Notes under the pieces: model-generated
Databases searched by the model: none
What the model saw: the letters and a program-made list of their open reading frames with translations, nothing else
What the model was told of the DNA's origin: nothing
DNA from: Akkermansiaceae bacterium
GTDB taxonomy: Bacteria > Verrucomicrobiota > Verrucomicrobiia > Verrucomicrobiales > Akkermansiaceae
Direction of reading: 5' to 3'
DNA length: 35,213 bases
Assembly: GCA_029866215.1 (NCBI GenBank)
Contig: JARWZU010000018.1
Span: forward strand, 1-35,213
Part shown: positions 6,959-15,147 of the stretch, in pieces
Position numbering within the stretch: the first letter of the stretch is position 1
Layout of the letters: every line of letters begins with the position of its first letter
Program-made: the position numbers and the translations under genes

Positions 6959-8623
6959 TCAGTTTTTGTAGAGTTGCTCGACCTTGGCGGCTTCGGTGCG
7001 GGCGGCGATCCACGAGGCGAAAGCGATGGTTTCGTTTTCGTTTGCGCGCGATGCGAGTTCGGCATCGATTTTGGCTGCGGCGTCGGCTTCCTTCACCACT
7101 TCGCGTTTGGCGACGTAGAGGATGAAAGCGCGGTCACTCTCGGTGATCACCTCGGCGATGGTGCCTGGGTCGATCGTGCGAGCTGACTCGAACAGGTTTT
7201 GTGGCTCGGTGGCGCTGTCGGGGCGGTAGCTGCTCTTGATGGCGGAGAATGCCTTATGTTCGGTGATGCCAGCCTCCTTGGCGGCGTCGGCAAAGGATTT
7301 CCCGGCGACCAGAGAGGTCTTGATCTTGGTGATGGCATCGGTTGCGGCGGTCTTCATGGCCTCGGCAGCCTTTTCCGAAATCAACTGGGCGCGTGCTTCG
7401 GCGCGTGCTTCCTCGAAGGTTTTTGGGCGGGATTTCTCTTCGGCATCGAGGCGTGCGACGATCCATTGGTTTTCGCCGATGGCGATGGCTTCCGAGATTT
7501 TTGAGAATGGGTCGCTGGTTTCTTGGATTTGGAAGAGTTGATCGATGGCCTTGCCGCCGCGGCTTGACGAGCGGAGGGCGACGTCGAGCTCCTTGGGTGC
7601 TGCGCTGCGCGGCAGGAGTTCGGAAGTTTTCACTTCCCACTGATTGGCCTTGGCGAGGTCTTCGAAGCCCGAGCCTTGTTGGTCTTCGAGCTTGAAGAGG
7701 AAGTCATCGACTTGGCCGTCGAGGGCGAGTTGGTTTTTACGGCGTTCCTCAGCTGCGGCTGCGGCGCGCTTCGCTTTGGCTTCTTCTTTCTTCGCGGCGG
7801 CCGCTTTTTTCACTTCCTCGCTGGCATTTGGATCGACCGCTGGCTCGGCGGCATCGTCCTCTTTTGGTTCAGCGGTAGCGGCAGGAGTGGCGATGATGTA
7901 AGTGAACTTCCGGCGGGGTTCGGTGGTGAATGAATCTGAGATGCGCTCCCAGTATTTTTTGATTTCCTCCTCGGTCGGCTGGATTTTCTCCTCGTAGGGC
8001 GTCAGTTGGAGTTTTGCGAGTTCGCCGGTGATTTGTTGGTTTTCGAGGGCGAGGTTTTTGGTGGCGGCGTCGCGGTCGACGCTGAGGCCGGAGCCGATGA
8101 TGGCGTTGATTTTCTTAGAGGCGAGCACATCGGAGGCGAGTTCGCGGAGGTCTTTTTCGGTCATGCCGAGGCGGCCGATGCCTTTATCGATGAAGTTCTG
8201 GTAAGTCTCAGGGCTGAATTTATTGTCGGGGCCCGAGAAGACGCGGAGCGACCGGAGGTAGGTCGAGATTTCTTCATCGCCGGGGAATACGCCGAATTCT
8301 TCTTTGGCATTCCGGAGGATCATGCGCCCGATGAAGAACTTTTCGGAAGCGGTTTTCTCGCTGGTGGCACCGGCGGAGAGGCTCATCAAGAATTGATAAA
8401 GTCCGAAGTCGCCGGAGCGTGCGAGATTTGAGGCGAGTTCGAACGAGCTGGCGCCGAGGTTGTTGTACTCCTTATCATAGTAGGTTCGGCCGTCGATTTT
8501 TAGGACGGCTTGGCCTCCACCCACGTTTTGGACGGAGCTGGAGTCGAGGAAGAAAAAGCTAATGAAAAGGATCACGAAGACCACGGTCATCAAGCCAGTG
8601 TATTTGCGGATGTTCTCAATCAT
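6959..8623 (-). CDS. Membrane-anchored SurA/PpiD-like periplasmic chaperone
   Basis: The 554-aa protein begins MIENIRKYTGLMTVVFVILF, a short cytoplasmic tail followed by one membrane helix at about 10-28, as in PpiD. Residues 40-230 are helical and resemble the SurA_N/PpiD chaperone region (KIDGRTYYDKEYNNL, then FSPETYQNFIDKGIGRLGMT). A second, SurA-like region follows with many alternating charged helices, separated by an Ala/Lys/Glu-rich linker around residues 255-300. I do not see a clear parvulin active-site motif, so prolyl isomerase activity is uncertain. The expected role is folding of exported proteins at the membrane face. It is the first gene of the series leading to the TPR protein and metG, and diverges from the next gene. 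Confidence 0.8.
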   Translation of the reverse strand: MIENIRKYTGLMTVVFVILFISFFFLDSSSVQNVGGGQAVLKIDGRTYYDKEYNNLGASSFELASNLARSGDFGLYQFLMSLSAGATSEKTASEKFFIGRMILRNAKEEFGVFPGDEEISTYLRSLRVFSGPDNKFSPETYQNFIDKGIGRLGMTEKDLRELASDVLASKKINAIIGSGLSVDRDAATKNLALENQQITGELAKLQLTPYEEKIQPTEEEIKKYWERISDSFTTEPRRKFTYIIATPAATAEPKEDDAAEPAVDPNASEEVKKAAAAKKEEAKAKRAAAAAEERRKNQLALDGQVDDFLFKLEDQQGSGFEDLAKANQWEVKTSELLPRSAAPKELDVALRSSSRGGKAIDQLFQIQETSDPFSKISEAIAIGENQWIVARLDAEEKSRPKTFEEARAEARAQLISEKAAEAMKTAATDAITKIKTSLVAGKSFADAAKEAGITEHKAFSAIKSSYRPDSATEPQNLFESARTIDPGTIAEVITESDRAFILYVAKREVVKEADAAAKIDAELASRANENETIAFASWIAARTEAAKVEQLYKN

Positions 8624-8893
8624 GAAATGTTCGGGCTGCCGTTGTTTGGGGCGCGGTGAGTAAAGAGGGTGATGCTGTCGGCATCAATGGAAATTCTTGG
8701 GCCGGGGGCAGAGTCTCTCCACTGCGCGGATTGTCTCAAGGCGAATCTGCGCTGGAGGCAAAAACTTTGTGGGTTGGAGGGGGGTGGCGGGTTCTGTGAC
8801 GAAATCGGGGGGGCGCGAGTCATGGGATTATTGGGAATCCGCAGACAATCTAGCTTGCTCCCTGAGGGAATTGGAGGTTCTTTGACGGACATT

Positions 8894-10762
8894 ATGAATT
8901 TTCGTTGGTTCAATGCAGTGCTTTGGGGAAATTCCGTGGCGCTTTCGTGGATGTGGGGTCTGGGATTGTTTTTCAGTGTCCAGATGTCCTTCATGTTCGG
9001 GCTGCAGGGGCTGTTGATGTTTGCGATTCCGAATGCGCTTGGGCTCATGTTGTTTGGGTTTCTCACGCAGATTGTCGCGAAGCGCCAAAGCGGGGGGCAG
9101 GAATCGCTGGCCTTGTTTTTCGATAAATTTGCCAAGCCGTTTCGGTTAATCCTGTATCTTTACCAGATCGTGGCGCTGACGCTTACGGTGTTTGCGTTGG
9201 TGAACTACCTCTTCGTGCCGCTCCAATTGGCGGTGGGCCCCTTGCTCGGGCTTTATCTTTGCCTGATTGTCTTCGTCATCCTTGCGGCTGGGTGTCTGTT
9301 TGGTGAGGAATTTGGGATCCAAAAGATCAAGCTGAGCCACGGAATGTTGGGTGGCCTGCTCGTGGTCTGCGTTGGGCTGATTTTGTTGGGCTTGAAGCCC
9401 CTTTTGCCAGCGGTCACTCCATGGGTGTCGCCATTTCAGGCGGAATGGAAGGGTGCGAGCTTTTGGGGGTACGCGATTCCACTGGTGATCGGGCTCTTGG
9501 TCGGGCCATGGCTTGACCTCCAGCACTGGCAGCGTGCGATCCAAATCCACCGCGAGAAGACGTCGATCCGTGCCAGTTATTTCTTCGGGGGGGCGATCTT
9601 CTTTCTCATGCTGCTTTTTCACGGGTGCCTGGCGCTTTGGGTGATGACTCAGCGCGGTGATCAGTTCGCTGCTGTGGAGGGTCTGGATGGCTTCAATTAT
9701 GCGCACGACCTAATCACTCAGTATTTCAACCGGAACTACAAAACACTCGGTGAGTCGCTGCCTTTGGCTTATTTCTCGTTCCTCTCGATTTGTGCCCTCA
9801 CTACCCTTGATAGCGGCTATGTCGCACTCAAGTGGTTCCTCGGCAAAAATGTGGAGAAGAGCGAAAACATGCTCGTCTCGCTGATTCCCAAGCAAATTTT
9901 GGGCTCGCCGATCCCGACGTTCCTGCTGGTCGGGCTGATCACCTTGATTGGGATATTTTTGCGCCTTGAGCTGGAGTATTTCATGGTGTTCTACGCCTCG
10001 TTTTTTGTGGGGTATGCGGCGCTTGCGATCGCGCGCTGTTTTGTGCCGAACTCGCAACAACCGCTGCCACAAATCCGGATGTTCTCGATGGCGAGCATGT
10101 CGCTGGCGATTTTCGCATTCGGCTATCTCAAGAGCGAAACCATGCTGCTGGTGGTCGGGTCGATTTTGCCATTGGCCTACGTTTTGTGGTTGGTGTTCAA
10201 CGCTGACTTGCTGCGAGTGGTCACGGAGAGAGCGGGTGAGGTGATCGAGGCGGCCTCAGAAATCCCGGCGATCAAGGCCATCACCAAGACCGTCAATGTC
10301 GCGACCGGCGCTGATGTGGTGGCGCCTGATGATCACCACGCGCTCGGCGGGCATTTTGAGGGTAAGTGGTTCGTGTATTCCATGATTGCCACGTATGCGG
10401 ATACCAACTCGGTGGGGAATGTTTACTTCGGCATGTACGCTTTGTTTGTCGGGAAAACTCGCGAATTGTTTTTCAATACGGCGATGCCTGACTTCGATCT
10501 GAAGACGTCGAAATTCTACATTCTCACCCGCTCGTTTGAGCATAAGTTTGTACGTGAGGCCCGCGAGTTTGATACGATCACGGTTAAGATCCGTGTGGCT
10601 GATTTCAACCGCAAGTTCTGCACGTTGGAGCATCAGATTTTTGGCTCGGACAATGAGCTGCTCGGCAAGGGCAAGCAGAGCCTGCTGTTCGTGTCGTCGA
10701 AAGACTATGCGCTTCTCGACATCCCATCGGAGGTTTACACCGCCTTCATGAAGTACACCTGA
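8894..10762 (+). CDS. Sodium/solute-symporter-like membrane protein fused to a hot-dog thioesterase domain
   Basis: The product is about 622 aa if it starts at the ATG at 8894. GGAGG at 8873-8877 also fits an in-frame TTG at 8882, and ATGs at 8822 and 8669 are possible but precede non-membrane sequence. Residues 1-470 hold about 13 hydrophobic segments. SVALSWMWGLGLFFSVQ and the loop WLDLQHWQRAIQIHREK recall the SSS/DUR3 symporter fold. Residues about 490-622 form a 4HBT-like hot-dog domain with YADTNSVGNVYFGMY and GKTRELFF. At the position of the usual catalytic Asp (DTD in YbgC, DCD in 4HBT) there is Asn, the arrangement described for enediyne-type thioesterases such as CalE7. I know of no characterised protein with this fusion. 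The stop codon abuts the convergent ispH gene. Confidence 0.75.
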   Translation: MNFRWFNAVLWGNSVALSWMWGLGLFFSVQMSFMFGLQGLLMFAIPNALGLMLFGFLTQIVAKRQSGGQESLALFFDKFAKPFRLILYLYQIVALTLTVFALVNYLFVPLQLAVGPLLGLYLCLIVFVILAAGCLFGEEFGIQKIKLSHGMLGGLLVVCVGLILLGLKPLLPAVTPWVSPFQAEWKGASFWGYAIPLVIGLLVGPWLDLQHWQRAIQIHREKTSIRASYFFGGAIFFLMLLFHGCLALWVMTQRGDQFAAVEGLDGFNYAHDLITQYFNRNYKTLGESLPLAYFSFLSICALTTLDSGYVALKWFLGKNVEKSENMLVSLIPKQILGSPIPTFLLVGLITLIGIFLRLELEYFMVFYASFFVGYAALAIARCFVPNSQQPLPQIRMFSMASMSLAIFAFGYLKSETMLLVVGSILPLAYVLWLVFNADLLRVVTERAGEVIEAASEIPAIKAITKTVNVATGADVVAPDDHHALGGHFEGKWFVYSMIATYADTNSVGNVYFGMYALFVGKTRELFFNTAMPDFDLKTSKFYILTRSFEHKFVREAREFDTITVKIRVADFNRKFCTLEHQIFGSDNELLGKGKQSLLFVSSKDYALLDIPSEVYTAFMKYT

Positions 10763-12034
10763 TCAATCGGTGGCGAGCGCATCGCGAGGGATGCCGCGCA
10801 GTTCAAAAATCTTCACGAGGGTTTCCTCGATCAGGTTGTTCGGGCAAGAGGCGCCCGCAGTGATCCCGACCGTCACTGGGCGTTCTGGCGAGAACAAGCG
10901 TGAGTAATCCGAGGTTTTTTCCTCATGGTGATGGAGGTCGTAGTGGACGATTTCTTCAAGCGAGCGGATGCATGAGGCACCGCGGATGAAGAAGGTTGGC
11001 AATTCCGGCTCGGCGATCTCCACGAGGTGGGCGGTGTTCGAGCTGTTGTACCCGCCGACTACCAAGAGAAGATCCATCGGCTTGCGCAGCATTTCAAACA
11101 GAGCGTCTTGGCGTTCTTGGGTGGCACCGCAGATGGTGTCGAACATTTGGAATGCCCCGTCGTTCCCATCTCGGGCGGTGATCGCCTTGCGGAGTCGGTG
11201 TTGGATTTCTTCGGTCTCAGATTTGAGCATGGTCGTCTGATTGGCCACACCGATTTTCGATAAATGGAGATCTGGGTCGAAGCCGTGTGAGTGAGCGCCT
11301 TGGAAGCGCATCAGGAAGGCCACCTTATCGCCGCCGTTGCGGAGAAATTCGCAGACGTAGTCGACATCGGACAAGCTGAGGACCACGAGGAAATGGCCAT
11401 CGCCATTTTCCCCGAGGGCGCGGGAGGCGGTCGCGCGGGTTTCTTCATGATTGGATTTTCCATGAATGATCGAGGTGATTCCGTCCTTTGCGTAGCCTCG
11501 AACACGGCGCCAGACCTTCATGACATCGCCACAGGTCGTGTCCACCACATAGCAACCCCGCGATTCCACCTTGTCCATGAAATGCGTGGGGGCACCAAAG
11601 GCCGGCACGATGATCACATCATCTTCGGTGAGGTCGTCGTAGCTTGCATCCAATTCTTGCCAAGGAAGTGAAACGATTCCCATTTCCCTGAGGTGGCGGT
11701 TGACGTCGGGGTTATGGATGATTTCCCCGATGAGGAAGATGCGGTTTTCTGGGAACACTCGGCGCGAGGCGTAGGCGAGGTCGATCGCGCGCTCCACGCC
11801 GTAGCAAAAGCCAAATTGCTCGGCGAGCAGGACTGTGGTGTTGGCGATGGTCATTTTCCCACCTCTGTCGCGGAGCTTTTCGACGATGCTTGAGTGGAAA
11901 TGCACCGCGACCTCTGCCGAGACCCGCTCCATCACGTCTGGGCGTCGGACGTTGACGCGGGGTTTCTTGATCTGATTTGCCGCCTCGCTCATGGGCGTTC
12001 GGTATACTCTCGGAATCCGTCCAAACCAACTCAT
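10763..12034 (-). CDS. ispH: 4-hydroxy-3-methylbut-2-enyl diphosphate reductase (cyanobacterial-type IspH)
   Basis: The 423-aa protein performs the last step of the MEP isoprenoid pathway, reducing HMBPP to IPP and DMAPP with a [4Fe-4S] cluster. The three cluster cysteines are visible: C77 in EQFGFCYGVERA, one in VDTTCGDVM and one in GASCPNNLIEE. Substrate histidines are seen in EIIHNPDVN and IIHGKSNHEET. The long N-terminal extension and overall length match the cyanobacterial/plant form rather than the about 310-aa E. coli form. The start at 12034 has AGGA nine bases upstream; an ATG at 11992 would also be acceptable. Its stop and that of the convergent neighbour are directly adjacent, so there is no room for a terminator between them. 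Confidence 0.96.
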   Translation of the reverse strand: MSWFGRIPRVYRTPMSEAANQIKKPRVNVRRPDVMERVSAEVAVHFHSSIVEKLRDRGGKMTIANTTVLLAEQFGFCYGVERAIDLAYASRRVFPENRIFLIGEIIHNPDVNRHLREMGIVSLPWQELDASYDDLTEDDVIIVPAFGAPTHFMDKVESRGCYVVDTTCGDVMKVWRRVRGYAKDGITSIIHGKSNHEETRATASRALGENGDGHFLVVLSLSDVDYVCEFLRNGGDKVAFLMRFQGAHSHGFDPDLHLSKIGVANQTTMLKSETEEIQHRLRKAITARDGNDGAFQMFDTICGATQERQDALFEMLRKPMDLLLVVGGYNSSNTAHLVEIAEPELPTFFIRGASCIRSLEEIVHYDLHHHEEKTSDYSRLFSPERPVTVGITAGASCPNNLIEETLVKIFELRGIPRDALATD

Positions 12035-12098
12035 TTTCGCGAAATCCTCGCTTTGCGATTCATCCTCCCCCGTGCGCCATGTGTGCCTTCCGTTACGC

Positions 12099-12120
12099 GA
12101 TGTAAAAAAACTTTTACATC
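12099..12120. promoter_or_regulatory. Perfect 9-bp-arm inverted repeat upstream of ispH
   Basis: The arms GATGTAAAA (12099-12107) and TTTTACATC (12112-12120) are perfect inverted complements around AAAC. The AT-rich word stands out in GC-rich DNA. Its position before ispH suggests an operator, but no regulator family can be named from it. Confidence 0.35.
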
Positions 12121-12289
12121 ATGTTCGGGTGCTTGTTTACAACGGAACGGAACCCCGGTGCACGAGACACGGAAAGGCACTTCCGCCGCCACGCATGGAT
12201 TGATAATCAATGAGTCGTACCTGAAACAGATTGAGAATCATCTCACCGAGCCTCTGTCACCAGTGCCTGCGCCTGACTCATCTGCTCAC

Positions 12290-12322
12290 CCCAGCTGCAT
12301 CCCAGCCGCATCCCAGCTGCGG
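12290..12322. repeat. Three tandem 11-bp repeats
   Basis: CCCAGCTGCAT, CCCAGCCGCAT and CCCAGCTGCGG follow each other without gaps. The array is non-coding and lies between the rpsU terminator and the ispH upstream region. It may be a simple slippage product. Confidence 0.7.
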
Positions 12323-12353
12323 ATTCTAAGTTTATTCGGGGGAGGGGATGAGA

Positions 12354-12386
12354 ATAAAAAAACGGGTGCCAATTGACACCCGTTTT
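12354..12386 (-). terminator. Rho-independent terminator of rpsU
   Basis: Read on the minus strand, AAAACGGGTG (12386-12377) pairs with CACCCGTTTT (12368-12359) around an 8-nt loop and runs into seven consecutive T residues (12360-12354). It begins 27 bp after the rpsU stop codon, the classic layout for an intrinsic terminator. Confidence 0.9.
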
Positions 12387-12413
12387 AAACCGAAAACCTT
12401 GGAACCAATGAAA

Positions 12414-12641
12414 TTAAATCATGCCTTCGGGGCGGTCCATCACTGGGCCCGTCGAGAAACGCCAGCGGATTTTATTACGCTTCGAAGCGGAACGAAGCTT
12501 GCGTTGCTTGCGCTCGGTCGGGGTCTCAAATGCACGGCGGCGGCGCATCTCTTCAAGGATACCCTCGGCATCCAGCTTGGTTTTAAGGCGCTTGAGAGCC
12601 CGGTCAACAGGCTCGCCTTTCTTCATGGTCACTCCACGCAT
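12414..12641 (-). CDS. rpsU: 30S ribosomal protein bS21
   Basis: The 75-aa product has the unmistakable S21 sequence KKGEPVDRALKRLKTKLD, then RRRRAFETPTERKQRK, with a highly basic C-terminal half. bS21 joins the 30S subunit late and sits near the anti-Shine-Dalgarno region of 16S rRNA. The gene stands alone with its own promoter (TTGACA box at 12716-12721) and a strong intrinsic terminator. The tail after KIRWRF is a little longer than in E. coli. Confidence 0.97.
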   Translation of the reverse strand: MRGVTMKKGEPVDRALKRLKTKLDAEGILEEMRRRRAFETPTERKQRKLRSASKRNKIRWRFSTGPVMDRPEGMI

Positions 12642-12678
12642 GCGATAATAATTGGTTGTTTTGGTTGGTTCCGTAGAA

Positions 12679-12716
12679 ATCTCGGGGCGCGGTTCTTATT
12701 GGGCAGGCCCCGAGAT
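12679..12716. promoter_or_regulatory. 10-bp inverted repeat bracketing the rpsU -10 box
   Basis: ATCTCGGGGC (12679-12688) and GCCCCGAGAT (12707-12716) are perfect inverted complements separated by 18 bp. One arm touches the -35 box, the other covers the likely transcription start. This is a natural place for a repressor, or for a hairpin in a longer upstream transcript. Confidence 0.45.
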
Positions 12717-12721
12717 GTCAA
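12693..12721 (-). promoter_or_regulatory. Sigma-70-type promoter of rpsU
   Basis: On the minus strand a perfect TTGACA (12721-12716) is followed after exactly 17 bp by TAAGAA (12698-12693), a weak -10 match. Transcription would start near 12686, giving a leader of about 45 nt before rpsU. Confidence 0.6.
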
Positions 12722-12870
12722 GCCAGAACCTGTTGGGTTTCCGAAAAAAGTGGGCTTGCTTGGTGCGGCGATGTGGCTTATCACAAATTGTCTTGTCACT
12801 ATCGGTGTGCAGTTGCACCGACCGTTCGGTTAAACATCCGGCTGTGACGAGGTTCCTAATCCTGCTCAAC

Positions 12871-13992
12871 ATGTACCGTATTCCTTTCAACCGAGTGAAC
12901 TGGGTCACCAGCTCATTCCTCATCGGCACCGCCCTCGTGGCACTCATCGGTGTTCCGATTTACCTTTTCCACTACGGAATCAACTGGTTCCAGTTTTTGA
13001 TGTTCTTCTTCTACGTCACTGCGACGATGATGAGCATTACGGTCGGGTATCACCGACTTTTCTCGCATTTGTCGTTCAAGGCGAAGCTCCCGGTGAAATT
13101 GTTCACCCTGATTTTCGGAGCCTGCGCATTTGAAAATTCCTGCCTCAACTGGGCGTCCGATCACCGCCGGCATCACAAGCATGTCGATCACGACGAGGAC
13201 CCTTATGATATTTCCAAGGGCTTCTTTTGGGCGCACATCGGCTGGCTACTCTTCAAGCTCGACCCCGAGCCACCGTTGGACAATGTCGCTGACCTCCGCA
13301 AGGACAAGTGGGTGATGCTGCAACATCGCTACGTTCACTGGATCGCATTGGTCGTGGGGCTGATCCTCCCGTCGATTCTCGGGTACTATTGGAATCTCTC
13401 AAATGGCATGGATCCTGCGACCGGCGCGCTCGGTGGTTTTCTCCTTGCCGGGGTGGCCCGAGTTGTCGTCGCTCAGCATTGCACTTTCTTCATCAACTCG
13501 CTTTGTCACACGGTAGGGCGTCAGCCGTATTCAACCAGCCACAGTGCTCGCGACAGCGCGGTGATGGCCTTTTTGACCTTCGGTGAGGGCTACCACAACT
13601 ACCACCACGAGTTTCAGCATGACTACCGCAATGGAGTGAAACCATGGCAGTGGGATCCGAGCAAGTGGACGATCTGGACGCTTTCGAAACTCGGTCTGGC
13701 TGAGGGTCTCCGCCGTGTGCCAGATGGTCGGATCCTTCTCGCGGAGATGGGTGAGGCCCGTCGCAAGGCGCAACTGCACTTGGCGGAAATGCGCCAACAT
13801 CCAGCATCGGCGGCTCATCGTGCGGCAGATGCCCTTCACGAAATGGTGGAGAAGCTTTCTGCCAATTATCATGAGTTGGAAAAATCGGTTTCCGATCGCG
13901 TGCAGCTTTCTCGCGAGGTTCTCAATGATTGGCAGGAAGAGACTCGCAGCTTGATGCGGGAAATTCGCCGTGCCTCCGCTTCCCACGCGTGA
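12871..13992 (+). CDS. Membrane fatty-acid desaturase (acyl-CoA delta-9 type)
   Basis: The 373-aa protein has the three histidine boxes of di-iron membrane desaturases: HRLFSH at 61-66, HRRHH at 98-102 and HNYHH at 242-246, plus H213 in NSLCH. Four hydrophobic segments flank them, as in stearoyl-CoA desaturases. The reaction introduces a cis double bond, usually at carbon 9, using O2 and an electron donor not encoded nearby. I chose the ATG at 12871 (MYRIPFNRVN); an in-frame GTG at 12844 adds nine residues. After the catalytic core there is an extra C-terminal stretch of about 85 residues rich in Ala, Glu, Arg and His that looks like a coiled coil and is not part of the minimal enzyme. Confidence 0.93.
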   Translation: MYRIPFNRVNWVTSSFLIGTALVALIGVPIYLFHYGINWFQFLMFFFYVTATMMSITVGYHRLFSHLSFKAKLPVKLFTLIFGACAFENSCLNWASDHRRHHKHVDHDEDPYDISKGFFWAHIGWLLFKLDPEPPLDNVADLRKDKWVMLQHRYVHWIALVVGLILPSILGYYWNLSNGMDPATGALGGFLLAGVARVVVAQHCTFFINSLCHTVGRQPYSTSHSARDSAVMAFLTFGEGYHNYHHEFQHDYRNGVKPWQWDPSKWTIWTLSKLGLAEGLRRVPDGRILLAEMGEARRKAQLHLAEMRQHPASAAHRAADALHEMVEKLSANYHELEKSVSDRVQLSREVLNDWQEETRSLMREIRRASASHA

Positions 13993-14069
13993 GGCCGATG
14001 GCCACGGGTGGCGATGACGAATCAAGAAACCTCGGTGATCTAAGCGATTCGCCGAGGATTTCAGCTGCG

Positions 14070-15113
14070 ATGAATTTCGGCATCATCGGTTCGGGGATCA
14101 TTGGTGCGTTTCATGCGGAGGCGATCCAAGCGATGAGCGGCGGGACTTTGCGTTCCGTTTTCAATCATCGCTCGGAGAGTGCGGTGGCACTCGCTACGAA
14201 ATATGGAGCGGTGGCGCATGGATCGCTTGCCGCTTTTCTAGCAGATACTGAGTTGGATATCGTCACGATTGCGACGCCGTCGGGTGCCCACTTGGAGCCA
14301 GTCCTCGCGGCGCTTGAAGCGGGGAAACATGTAATTTGTGAGAAGCCACTCGAAGTTTCCACCGAGCGGATCGACCGCCTCATCGCTGCGGCTCAAGCGA
14401 GCGGGAAAACCTTGGCGGCTATTCTGAACCGGCGCTTTCATCCCGCGATGGCTGCATTCAAGCAAGCTTGCGATGGCGGGCGCTTGGGGCAGATCGTTTC
14501 GGCGTCTTGCTACGTGAAGTGGTTTCGCAGCCAAGCGTATTACGACTCGGCAGATTGGCGTGGGACATGGGCGCTGGATGGAGGTGGTGCATTGATGAAC
14601 CAGGGGATCCACAGCATCGATGCCTTGCTTCACCTCGCCGGGCCGGTGAAGTCGGTGCAGGCACGAACTGCTTGTCTGGCTCACGAGCGCATTGAAGTCG
14701 AGGACATGGCGGTTGCCATGCTTGAGTTCGCGAGTGGTGCTTATGGGGTCATCGAGGGATCCACCTGCACTTGGTCAAAATCCGGCCAACCGGCGCGGGT
14801 GCAATTGGCTGGCACCGAAGGCTCAGTTTATTTGGCCGATGAAGCCTTCGAGCTTTGGGAATTTCAAAATGAAGCCCCCGAAGATGAGTTCATTCGCAGC
14901 ACCCTCATGCGTGGGTCGGAAATAAGCTTTGGTGGCAACGATCCCAAGGCGATTCAATTTCACCAACACCAGCGGAATTTCGAGGATGTCGTCCGGGCGA
15001 TCCGTGAGGGCAGGGAGCCCGCCACATCGGCATCCGAAGCGCGTAAGGCGGTCGAGGTCATCGAAGCCATCTATCGGAGCGCCGCAAAGGGTGGTGAAAG
15101 AATCGATCTGTGA
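14070..15113 (+). CDS. Gfo/Idh/MocA-family NAD(P)-dependent oxidoreductase
   Basis: The 347-aa product starts MNFGIIGSGIIGAFHA, a Rossmann dinucleotide-binding loop. VIVTIATPSGAH-like sequence (IVTIATPSGAH) follows, then CEKPLEV at 90-96, the family's EKP motif with catalytic K92. The C-terminal half has GGGALMNQGIHSID with H181 and D184 in the usual active-site positions. Family members oxidise or reduce sugars, inositols and related polyols; substrate choice cannot be read from sequence. I chose the ATG at 14070 because it puts the Rossmann strand at the N-terminus; the frame is open further upstream into the desaturase gene, but that extension is not conserved-looking. It follows the desaturase by 77 bp. 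Confidence 0.92.
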   Translation: MNFGIIGSGIIGAFHAEAIQAMSGGTLRSVFNHRSESAVALATKYGAVAHGSLAAFLADTELDIVTIATPSGAHLEPVLAALEAGKHVICEKPLEVSTERIDRLIAAAQASGKTLAAILNRRFHPAMAAFKQACDGGRLGQIVSASCYVKWFRSQAYYDSADWRGTWALDGGGALMNQGIHSIDALLHLAGPVKSVQARTACLAHERIEVEDMAVAMLEFASGAYGVIEGSTCTWSKSGQPARVQLAGTEGSVYLADEAFELWEFQNEAPEDEFIRSTLMRGSEISFGGNDPKAIQFHQHQRNFEDVVRAIREGREPATSASEARKAVEVIEAIYRSAAKGGERIDL

Positions 15114-15147
15114 CAGGGGGCGGCTGGCCAAAGCGGATGTGGCTGCT

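Larger units (their letters stand above)
12035..12413. other. 379-bp intergenic region between ispH and rpsU
   Basis: No gene was found here. From left to right it carries an inverted repeat of two 9-bp arms around AAAC (12099-12120), a 6+1+6 palindrome (ATTGATAATCAAT at 12199-12211), three tandem copies of an 11-bp word (CCCAGCTGCAT and variants, 12290-12322), and the rpsU terminator at 12354-12386. The first palindrome lies 65-86 nt upstream of the ispH start, where an operator could sit. Confidence 0.5.

Noticed and set aside
8620-9135. 171-codon minus-strand open frame between the chaperone and the transporter fusion
   Set aside because: It overlaps the membrane segments of the plus-strand gene and has low-complexity Pro/Ser/Asn-rich content with no family match.
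11894-12376. 160-codon plus-strand open frame ending in the rpsU terminator
   Set aside because: It covers the ispH N-terminus in antisense and a region with repeats and palindromes, and has no coding signature.
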